Below, one piece after another: positions 25,526 to 33,025 of a stretch of DNA of 64,000 nucleotides (the stretch's first letter is position 1; each line of letters begins with the position of its first letter). Origin of the DNA: an uncultured Cellulophaga sp. (GTDB taxonomy: Bacteria > Bacteroidota > Bacteroidia > Flavobacteriales > Flavobacteriaceae); assembly GCA_947492955.1 (NCBI GenBank), contig CANLOV010000001.1, forward strand, positions 608,125 to 672,124, given 5' to 3'. The notes below the pieces were generated by a model, which was given only the letters and a program-made list of their open reading frames with translations, was not told where the DNA came from and did not search any database. The position numbers and the translations under genes are program-made.

Positions 25526-27499
25526 CTATTCTTTTTCTAATACAATTAAAGAATTATTTTGAACATCTGTTACATGTTTAAACAATTCTTTAAGTGCACT
25601 ATAGTTTTCTGCTGGGAAAAAAGTTTGGTTTAAAGAAAGTGAAAAGTTTACTGTTATATTATTACTATGCTTAGAGCATTCAAATTGTAAGTTTCCTTGG
25701 TTACCTGCAATTGCAATACTTTTTTTAGTAGGTAATTCTTTTAGGGCGTAGCCCTCGGGTATCACTACAATTGCGTTATATTTATATCCTTTTTTATATC
25801 CAAAATCTACAGGGTAGTTTCTTTCTTCTAATGTAAAAGGATTTTCAGAAAAGAATTTAAAAACAAAAGGGTTAAAATATATTAATTTATCAAAAGAAGC
25901 ATCATTAATCTCATAGGTATATTTTTCAGAAACTTTTTTATCATTACTTTTTTCTTCATTTAATTCATAAGAAGTAATGGTTATGGCTTTGTTTTTATCT
26001 TCTAATATATTTAAATACTCATCCTCAGAATTTTTATGAATTAAATTTCTTTTAGATACAGCATTGTAGCCCATACTTAGTGCTTTGGTAATACCTTCTA
26101 TCTTATTTTCTTCTAAATTAAACTTTACTTGTGTTCTTATAATTTGTTTATTTATTTCTTCAGGTTTAATATCATACCAATAACTATCGTTTTTAAAATC
26201 CATAACTCTACCATAGTAGTTAAGGCATCTAAAAGGTAGCATACCAAACGGATTTAATTTTTCGGAGGCATCTAAAAGGTAGTCTTTTTCGTCTATTTTT
26301 ATTTTAGCAACAATATAGTTAAAGTCAGACATTACCGGATGAGCCTTTTTGGGTAAACCCCTATTTCTGGTAGATAATAGCATTAGATTAGTTTTTATGC
26401 CAGCAGAATTTAATAAGTTAATAAGAGATATGTTTATTTCTCCAATATTCCCTTTTTTCTCATCAAAAGCTTCTTTTACTCTTATATCTCTATAAATACC
26501 GTATTTGCCATTCCATGTATAATGGTTTTGTACAAAATTATATATGTTTTTAGCTTTGGTAAGAGCATCACCCGTAGTTAATAATTCTTGAGGGACATTT
26601 TTTTCAAAAAAATTAGTTTTAGTCAGCTGCCTCCCTATATCTTTATCAGTTTTAAATTCTCTATCAACATCTTTCCAACTTTTAGTGTAATGTGTTTTTG
26701 AACCATCTAATCCAAGATATGTTTGTAATTCAAAATCTATTCTAGAAATATAATTAGATGCGGCTAACATATACTCTTCCTCTTCTTTAAAGGCGGGAAT
26801 ATTTTCCATAGCGTATTTTAAAACTTCGCAATCTGCATCATTAGGATAACCAGGTACATGAAAGCAACCTTTTTTTACGGTTGCATCATTTGTACTTAAA
26901 TTTAGAGAACCTATTAAGCTTCTGTTGTACACATAGTTTCCTGGTATTTTAGCATTAAATTCACTGTATAATTTAGGAATGTCGGATTGGAAACTCCATC
27001 CATTAAAATTATATATGTAAGGGGTTACAATTGTGTAGCTATATTCTAAAATACTTCCTTCTTTAACGTTAGGGAAAGTAAATCGTTTGTCTTTCCAGCG
27101 ATCATTAATGTCTACTTCATAAATTTTACTTGGTATTAGATTTATTTTTGTATCACCATTATGTGTAACTGCTTTGATTTCTTTTATACGTTCAGTTGAA
27201 TTATTATGATGATAAAGGGGAATAGAAATATTACTTTGATCAAAGCCTTTATCGTTTATGATTTTAATTTTCGCATGATATTTTTTTACCACCTGAATTC
27301 TGTTGTCAACAATATCAAAATAATTATCACCCCTTTCGTATAAGAAAACAGCATTTGCAGTAGTGTCTTTTTCAAAAATGGTGAATTCTTTTTCCGAATT
27401 TAATAATATTCCAAAAGGGTATCCCTCTTTTCTTTTTTGAGCATTAATATTAAAAGTATAAAATAGGAAAAGAGTGGTAATTATAACTTTCTTAATCAT
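25526..27499 (-). CDS. Exported DUF3857/transglutaminase-like protein with altered active site
   Basis: 657 residues. Signal peptide (1-20, ending NINAQ), a DUF3857 beta domain (about 45-240: AKIKIINDKGFDQSNISIPLYH, KEGSILEYSYTIVTPYI), a transglutaminase-like core (about 300-440: AKNIYNFVQNHYTWNGKYG, then EKKGNIGEINISLINLLNSAGI, AHPVMSDFNYIVAKI, YLLDAS) and a C-terminal DUF3858-like beta domain. The position of the catalytic Cys is occupied by Ile in KKGNIGEIN, while the His and Asp-like strands remain, so it is probably not a working protease. Found widely in Bacteroidota; role unknown. Confidence 0.85.
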   Translation of the reverse strand: MIKKVIITTLFLFYTFNINAQKRKEGYPFGILLNSEKEFTIFEKDTTANAVFLYERGDNYFDIVDNRIQVVKKYHAKIKIINDKGFDQSNISIPLYHHNNSTERIKEIKAVTHNGDTKINLIPSKIYEVDINDRWKDKRFTFPNVKEGSILEYSYTIVTPYIYNFNGWSFQSDIPKLYSEFNAKIPGNYVYNRSLIGSLNLSTNDATVKKGCFHVPGYPNDADCEVLKYAMENIPAFKEEEEYMLAASNYISRIDFELQTYLGLDGSKTHYTKSWKDVDREFKTDKDIGRQLTKTNFFEKNVPQELLTTGDALTKAKNIYNFVQNHYTWNGKYGIYRDIRVKEAFDEKKGNIGEINISLINLLNSAGIKTNLMLLSTRNRGLPKKAHPVMSDFNYIVAKIKIDEKDYLLDASEKLNPFGMLPFRCLNYYGRVMDFKNDSYWYDIKPEEINKQIIRTQVKFNLEENKIEGITKALSMGYNAVSKRNLIHKNSEDEYLNILEDKNKAITITSYELNEEKSNDKKVSEKYTYEINDASFDKLIYFNPFVFKFFSENPFTLEERNYPVDFGYKKGYKYNAIVVIPEGYALKELPTKKSIAIAGNQGNLQFECSKHSNNITVNFSLSLNQTFFPAENYSALKELFKHVTDVQNNSLIVLEKE

Positions 27500-27648
27500 G
27501 GTAAAAATAGGGTAATCTGATTTGTTTTTTCTTACGAGCTAAAATAGGGATAATTATTGTTGTATGGTATTTTATGTATTATTTGTTATGACTAGTACTA
27601 AAAAAAGAATGCTAACGTTTAAGTATTTCATGATTAAATAATAAAAGA

Positions 27649-28113
27649 ATGAAGAAATATTTTCTAGTTTGTCTTATGGTCGTAACTGTTTTAAGTTGTT
27701 CTAAAAGTGAAGATGATGATACTAGTATAAAGGATCAAGAAGTAACAGGTGTTGTACAAAATGAGCCTTTTACTTTTAAAGGCGGAAAAGCTTTTTTAAC
27801 CACAAATTTTAATGATGAAGAAGCTATTTCTATTAACTTAACGAATGAAATTGTTGGTTGTGATGTTTATATAAATGATTATGACTTAAGTATCAGTATT
27901 ATAACTCCTTTAAAAGTAGGAGTGCATAAGGAAGTTAATATTGTTACACAGGATGGTAATGGTACTCCCTTTAATCACTTAGACGAAACAATAGAAATAA
28001 CAGCTTTAAGTGATACTGAAGTATCTGGAAAAATTAAATTAAATAACCCTGCGAGTGGTCCTTTTAAAGAAAATATTTTTGAAGGAACATTTACATTATC
28101 TATTTGTGATTAA
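27649..28113 (+). CDS. Small hypothetical lipoprotein
   Basis: 154 residues with lipobox VLSC (Cys17) followed by an acidic linker SKSEDDD, the surface-export style of Bacteroidota. The rest is predicted all-beta (EPFTFKGGKAFLTTNF, SGKIKLNNPASGP) with two further Cys near the middle and the end that could pair. No family recognised. It stands alone with its own terminator at 28134-28165. Confidence 0.75.
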   Translation: MKKYFLVCLMVVTVLSCSKSEDDDTSIKDQEVTGVVQNEPFTFKGGKAFLTTNFNDEEAISINLTNEIVGCDVYINDYDLSISIITPLKVGVHKEVNIVTQDGNGTPFNHLDETIEITALSDTEVSGKIKLNNPASGPFKENIFEGTFTLSICD

Positions 28114-28133
28114 ACAGAAATATAAAGTGTATT

Positions 28134-28165
28134 AAAAAGCCTGTATTTAAAAATACAGGCTTTTT
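28134..28165. terminator. Bidirectional terminator between the lipoprotein gene and kdsA
   Basis: Perfect stem AAAAAGCCTGTATTT / AAATACAGGCTTTTT with runs on both sides, between two convergent genes. Confidence 0.92.
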
Positions 28166-28193
28166 AATTTAATAGCTATATATAAAGTTTGTT

Positions 28194-29015
28194 TTATTGT
28201 AAACTATTTACAGTTTGTTTAAGCGTAACTAAATTAGTTAATAGTTTATCTAAATGGTCTAGATGTAACATGTTTGCGCCATCACTTTTAGCATTAGCAG
28301 GGTCAAAATGAGTTTCAAGAAAAATGCCATCTACACCAGTTGCAATACCAGCACGTGCAATAGTTTCTATCATATCTGGTCTGCCGCCAGTAACACCGCT
28401 TGTTTGGTTTGGTTGTTGTAAAGAATGAGTAACATCTAATACCACAGGAGAAAATTGTTTCATGGTAGGAATACCTCTAAAATCTACTACCATATCTTGA
28501 TACCCAAACATAGTACCACGATCAGTTACCATTACTTGTTGGTTACCAGAATCTGTAACTTTAGTAACAGCATGTTTCATGCTTTCAGGACTCATAAATT
28601 GCCCTTTTTTTAAACTTACTGTTTTTCCGGTTTTAGCAGCTGCAACAACTAAATCAGTCTGGCGAACCAAAAAAGCAGGTATTTGTAAAATATCTACATA
28701 TTCTGCTGCCATTGCCGCATCAGAAGCTTCATGTATATCGGTAATTGTAGGTACATTAAAAGTTTCCGATACTTTTCTTAATATTTTAAGTGCTTTTTCA
28801 TTTCCTATACCTGTAAAAGAGTCAACTCTACTTCGATTTGCTTTTTTAAAACTTCCTTTAAAAACATAAGGAATTTTTAATTTATCAGTAACTGTTATAA
28901 TCTTTTCGGCAATACGTAAAGCCATTTCTTCGCCTTCAATAGCGCAAGGCCCAGATAGTAAAAAAAAGTTATTACTATCCGTATGTTTTATTTGGGGTAT
29001 ATTGTTTAAATCCAT
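28194..29015 (-). CDS. kdsA: 3-deoxy-8-phosphooctulonate synthase
   Basis: 273 residues. It condenses arabinose-5-phosphate with phosphoenolpyruvate to Kdo-8-phosphate for lipopolysaccharide inner core, in the cytoplasm. Motifs: FFLLSGPCAIEGEEMALRIA at the start, FKGSFKKANRSR (phosphate binding), GIGNEKALKILRKV, TDIHE, DILQIPAFLVRQTDLV, KKGQFMSPE, VTDRGTMFGY, DVTHSLQQPN and ETHFDPANAKSDGANM. Near-standard length. Transcribed alone. A menaquinone/LPS diderm is consistent. Confidence 0.97.
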   Translation of the reverse strand: MDLNNIPQIKHTDSNNFFLLSGPCAIEGEEMALRIAEKIITVTDKLKIPYVFKGSFKKANRSRVDSFTGIGNEKALKILRKVSETFNVPTITDIHEASDAAMAAEYVDILQIPAFLVRQTDLVVAAAKTGKTVSLKKGQFMSPESMKHAVTKVTDSGNQQVMVTDRGTMFGYQDMVVDFRGIPTMKQFSPVVLDVTHSLQQPNQTSGVTGGRPDMIETIARAGIATGVDGIFLETHFDPANAKSDGANMLHLDHLDKLLTNLVTLKQTVNSLQ

Positions 29016-29121
29016 CTTTAAAATCTTTCCGCAAATATAAGAGTTCTATGCTATTGGTGTAGTATGTCGAGTTTTTACACAGTAAAAGAAAGTAATGTGT
29101 TAAAATTTAGACTAGTTAAAT

Positions 29122-29679
29122 ATGAAAAAAAATACAATCCTATTTTTATTACTGTTTAGTAGTACCTTTTTTTATGGTCAGTATGGTAAAAATTGTGAGA
29201 TAACACAATTAAAAATTAATGTGTTTAATCCAAGTATAGAATATGAGAAAGGGCTTGGAGTAAATACGACATTAGATATAAAGTTAGGAATGCAATTAGC
29301 TATAAATCCTGCTTTATTAGAACCTCTGGAAGATTTTGAGTTTTTGCCAGCGATTAATATTCAATACCGTTACTATTATAATTTTAATAGTAGAGATTCT
29401 AGAGGAAGGCAAATTTATGGTAATTCGGCCAATTATATTGCGCCTACTACTGCAGCTTTTATTGCTACATCTAGTACTAATAATACAGTAACTAATGATG
29501 TTATTAGTTACGCAGGTTTAGTTACAGGTATACAACGTAGCTTTAACTCAGGATTTAATTTTTCTGTAGATGCAGGAGTTGCATACTATGCGGGTTCTTT
29601 TAAAGGAGGTATTTATCCTGTAGTTAATCTTAGTATAGGATGGATTGTGAATCAACAAAGGTGGTGTAAAGGAAGATAA
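29122..29679 (+). CDS. Exported hypothetical beta-barrel-like protein
   Basis: 185 residues. Signal peptide ending FYGQ, then amphipathic beta strands: NPSIEYEKGLGVNTTLDIKLGMQL, PAINIQYRYYYNF, and the final GIYPVVNLSIGWIV. This resembles small outer-membrane beta-barrel proteins of the DUF3575 kind, but the assignment is tentative. Two Cys (KNCEI and RWCKG) could form a disulphide. Located between kdsA (other strand) and typA. Confidence 0.7.
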   Translation: MKKNTILFLLLFSSTFFYGQYGKNCEITQLKINVFNPSIEYEKGLGVNTTLDIKLGMQLAINPALLEPLEDFEFLPAINIQYRYYYNFNSRDSRGRQIYGNSANYIAPTTAAFIATSSTNNTVTNDVISYAGLVTGIQRSFNSGFNFSVDAGVAYYAGSFKGGIYPVVNLSIGWIVNQQRWCKGR

Positions 29680-29807
29680 TTATAATTTTAGTATTGATTT
29701 TGATTTATTATTAAATATAAACTAGGGTTAGCTTATCATAAAAAAAAGATGTTTTTTTAAACAATCTAAAACTACTTCAATATCAATATATTAAGAAAAG
29801 GTATCCT

Positions 29808-29841
29808 TTTGTAAAAACGAATAAAAAAAGAAGTACCTTTG
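29808..29841 (+). promoter_or_regulatory. Promoter of typA with a hairpin at the predicted transcript start
   Basis: TTTG (29808-29811), a 22-base spacer and TACCTTTG (29834-29841) match the Bacteroidota consensus. Directly downstream CATTCA-GAAAGG-TGAATG (29848-29865) forms a hairpin that would be at the very 5' end of the message. Confidence 0.75.
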
Positions 29842-29881
29842 CACGCTCATTCAGAAAGGTGAATGTGTTTAAAATATAGTT

Positions 29882-31681
29882 ATGTCAGCAACAAAGAACA
29901 TTGCAATTATTGCACACGTAGATCATGGTAAAACAACCTTGGTAGATAAAATTATGTATCACTGTCAACTGTTTAGAGAAAATCAGAACACAGGGGATTT
30001 AATTTTAGATAATAATGATTTGGAACGCGAAAGAGGTATTACTATTACTTCTAAAAACGTTTCTGTGGTTTATAAAGACACAAAAATAAATATTATCGAT
30101 ACTCCTGGTCACGCCGATTTCGGAGGAGAAGTAGAGCGTGTGTTAAACATGGCAGATGGTGTTTTGTTATTGGTAGATGCTTTTGAAGGACCAATGCCGC
30201 AAACACGTTTTGTTTTGCAAAAAGCAATTGACTTAGGTTTAAAGCCTTGTGTTGTTGTAAATAAGGTTGATAAAGAAAACTGTACACCAGAAGAAGTACA
30301 CGAGAAAGTTTTCGATTTAATGTTCGAATTAGGTGCTGAAGAATGGCAATTAGATTTTCCAACAGTTTACGGTTCTGCAAAGAACAACTGGATGAGTGAT
30401 GATTGGAAAAACGAAACAGAAAATATAGAGCCATTACTAGATATGGTTATTGAGCATATTCCAACTTTTGAACCAAAAGAAGGAAATACGCAAATGTTAA
30501 TTACTTCTTTAGATTTTTCTTCTTTTACAGGGCGTATTGCTATAGGTCGTTTACAAAGAGGTTCTTTAAAAGAAGGACAACAAGTTTCTTTAATAAAAAG
30601 AGATGGTAGTATTGTAAAAACTAAAGTTAAGGAGTTACATACTTTTGAAGGTTTAGGACGTTTAAAAGTAGAAGAAGTAAAAACAGGAGATATTTGTGCT
30701 ATTGTTGGTTTAGAAGGTTTTGAAATTGGAGATACCGTTGCAGATATAGAAGCTCCAGAGGCTTTAAAAACTATTGCTATAGATGAGCCAACAATGAGTA
30801 TGTTGTTTACTATTAACGATAGTCCTTTCTTTGGTAAGGATGGTAAATTTGTAACTTCTAGACACATTAATGATAGATTACAAAGAGAGTTAGAAAAAAA
30901 CTTAGCATTACGAGTTAATGAAACTGATAGTGCAGATAAGTTCTTAGTATTTGGTCGTGGAGTATTACACCTTTCTGTTTTAATAGAAACAATGCGTAGA
31001 GAAGGATACGAATTGCAGATTGGACAACCACAAGTAATTATTAAAGAGATTGATGGTGTTAAATGTGAGCCAGTAGAGCAATTAACTATAGATTTACCAG
31101 AAGAAGTATCTGGTAAAGCAGTAGAAATGGTTTCTATGCGTAAAGGTGAAATGACTAGTATGGAGGCTAAAGGAGATCGTATGGTATGCGAATTTCTTAT
31201 TCCTTCTCGTGGTATTATTGGTTTAAGAAATCAATTATTAACGGCTACAGCAGGTGAAGCTATTATGGCACACCGCTTTTTAGAGTACCAACCAATGAGA
31301 GGAGATATTCCTCAAAGACAAAATGGTTCTTTAGTATCTATGGAAACAGGAAAATCTATTCCTTATTCTATTGATAAGTTACAAGATAGAGGTAAGTTTT
31401 TTGTAGATCCGGGAGAAGATATTTATGAAGGACAGGTAATTGGAGAAAACTCTAGAGGTGATGATATGACAGTGAACATCACTAAAACTAAAAAATTATC
31501 GAATGTACGTTCTTCAGGAGCAGATGATAAAGCTAAGATTGTACCAGCAATTAAATTCTCATTAGAAGAAGCGTTAGAATATATTCAGAAAGATGAGTAT
31601 GTAGAAGTTACGCCAAACTTCTTACGTTTGCGTAAAATATACTTAACGGAAAATGAGCGTAAGCGTAATAAAATAGCTTAA
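29882..31681 (+). CDS. typA: Ribosome-associated GTPase TypA/BipA
   Basis: 599 residues, standard length. Translation-factor GTPase: G1 AHVDHGKTT (about 10-18), switch sequence RGITI, G3 DTPGHADFGGEVER, G4 VVNKVDK; then EF-Tu-like domain II, EF-G-like domains III and V and the BipA-specific C-terminal domain (SNVRSSGADDKAKIVPAIKFSLEEALEYIQKDEYVEVTP). It binds the ribosome and aids 50S assembly and stress responses. Single gene with its own promoter (29808-29841) and terminator (31704-31738). Confidence 0.97.
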   Translation: MSATKNIAIIAHVDHGKTTLVDKIMYHCQLFRENQNTGDLILDNNDLERERGITITSKNVSVVYKDTKINIIDTPGHADFGGEVERVLNMADGVLLLVDAFEGPMPQTRFVLQKAIDLGLKPCVVVNKVDKENCTPEEVHEKVFDLMFELGAEEWQLDFPTVYGSAKNNWMSDDWKNETENIEPLLDMVIEHIPTFEPKEGNTQMLITSLDFSSFTGRIAIGRLQRGSLKEGQQVSLIKRDGSIVKTKVKELHTFEGLGRLKVEEVKTGDICAIVGLEGFEIGDTVADIEAPEALKTIAIDEPTMSMLFTINDSPFFGKDGKFVTSRHINDRLQRELEKNLALRVNETDSADKFLVFGRGVLHLSVLIETMRREGYELQIGQPQVIIKEIDGVKCEPVEQLTIDLPEEVSGKAVEMVSMRKGEMTSMEAKGDRMVCEFLIPSRGIIGLRNQLLTATAGEAIMAHRFLEYQPMRGDIPQRQNGSLVSMETGKSIPYSIDKLQDRGKFFVDPGEDIYEGQVIGENSRGDDMTVNITKTKKLSNVRSSGADDKAKIVPAIKFSLEEALEYIQKDEYVEVTPNFLRLRKIYLTENERKRNKIA

Positions 31682-31703
31682 TAAAACATTTTTAACGATG
31701 CAT

Positions 31704-31738
31704 AAAACCCTAAGTAAAAGCTTAGGGTTTTGTTTTTT
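31704..31738 (+). terminator. Terminator of typA
   Basis: Stem AAAACCCTAAG / CTTAGGGTTTT, then GTTTTTT. The same stem, with one loop base changed, is used again at 35463-35498. It also touches the end of the convergent regulator gene. Confidence 0.9.
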
Positions 31739-32885
31739 AAAAAGGAACTACCATTACAGTTTCCATTTTTAGGTTAGTTCTATCTTTTCCATAAGCATAA
31801 AAAATGGCAGTGAAGTTTTGTTTGTCTTTTAAGTATTTTTTATTGAATACTTTTAAGGAATCTTTATTTGTAAAAAAGTTTATAGTAGCTTTAACTCCCA
31901 TATCATGATTAGAAAAAAAGATAAAACTTTCATTGTTTTGCCCACTAGGAATTCTTGATACAATAGCTATATCTCTATCATTTCTAAAATGAGAATAATT
32001 AATCTTTTTATCGGGGATACTGTCATGATTAGAAAATATAATATCTTTTTGATTTAGCTTAAAATAAGGGTTTTCTTCGTTAAATATTGAGATAAATTTA
32101 TTTTCATTTCTCAAAGGCCCCACATAAATTAAGTTGCCTTTTTTTATGTCTTTAAATGATGAGTTTGATGAATATCTAATATCAAAATCACTGTTATACT
32201 TAGAAAAGAGTTTCATAATATCATGAGCAGCTTCTGCTCCCATTCCAGTGATATAATTATATTTAGCAGGCTGAGTTATTTCTTTTAAGTTAGGTTTTTT
32301 TTCTAATAGCTTGTAATAATCTTCGATATTGGTAATATCGTAATCTCTGGTCCAACCATTACCTCCTGTAATGGTTTTGCCTATAATTCCGTATGCATCA
32401 CCAATAAATAAAGTATTATGACTGTTTTTAGAAAAAAAATCTTGCCATATAACAGAAGGTTTTTCAGGAATATTTTTAACTATAAAAAAGCAGCACAGAA
32501 GAGTAGTTAATAAATAAGGAAATATATGTTTAAATTTTAGATTAGATATGAAGTGTTTACTTGTTTTTCTTTTTTCAAATGTCACATTATATTGACCTTT
32601 TTTTATGGTTAAAAGCCAATTATCTCTAATTTCATCTGAACTATAATAGTCGCTTAATTTTTTACGAAGGTTATATATGTTAACTCTTACTCGGGTACTA
32701 TTTTTGTCAGTTTTTAAATTATTACCAAAGAATTCAAGGTCAATAATGTCTTCTTTTAAAATTTCTTCTTTAATACTATTTTTTACTAAATAGCGTAGAA
32801 GAGCAGAGCTTTTGGGTGATTTTTGAAATGTTTTGTGTTTTAGAATATTTTCACATAGCTCAATTTTTTTATCGTTAGAAAGCAT
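31737..32885 (-). CDS. Membrane-anchored winged-helix transcriptional regulator
   Basis: 382 residues from the ATG at 32885. A longer frame starts at 32951, but its extra 22 residues would run through the triple repeat in the control region, so the shorter form is preferred. The N-terminal domain (about 8-110) is an OmpR/ToxR-like winged helix: SSALLRYLVKNSIK, EDIIDLEFFG, TRVRVNIYNLRKKLSDYYSS, WLLTIKKGQYNVTF. One membrane helix follows (about 122-139), then a periplasmic domain of about 230 residues of unknown fold. It diverges from the GH105-BNR_4 gene, so control of that gene by a cell-exterior signal is likely. Confidence 0.8.
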   Translation of the reverse strand: MLSNDKKIELCENILKHKTFQKSPKSSALLRYLVKNSIKEEILKEDIIDLEFFGNNLKTDKNSTRVRVNIYNLRKKLSDYYSSDEIRDNWLLTIKKGQYNVTFEKRKTSKHFISNLKFKHIFPYLLTTLLCCFFIVKNIPEKPSVIWQDFFSKNSHNTLFIGDAYGIIGKTITGGNGWTRDYDITNIEDYYKLLEKKPNLKEITQPAKYNYITGMGAEAAHDIMKLFSKYNSDFDIRYSSNSSFKDIKKGNLIYVGPLRNENKFISIFNEENPYFKLNQKDIIFSNHDSIPDKKINYSHFRNDRDIAIVSRIPSGQNNESFIFFSNHDMGVKATINFFTNKDSLKVFNKKYLKDKQNFTAIFYAYGKDRTNLKMETVMVVPF

Positions 32886-32927
32886 TCTGTTAGTGATTTT
32901 TTTTATATAGATTAAAATTGTTTTAAC

Positions 32928-32955
32928 CGTTACAAATACCGTTAAATACACGTTA
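32928..32955. promoter_or_regulatory. Triple CGTTA direct repeat in the divergent control region
   Basis: CGTTA begins at 32928, 32940 and 32951, giving periods of 12 and 11 bp, each followed by an AAAT-type tail. OmpR-like winged helices bind direct repeats on one face of the helix, so this is a candidate site for the adjacent regulator. Confidence 0.55.
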
Positions 32956-33025
32956 AATATACTGCTTTTAAATATAGTTAGTAGATTACAACTGTCTTAC
33001 AAAGAATAATTTAAAGAATTTAAAT

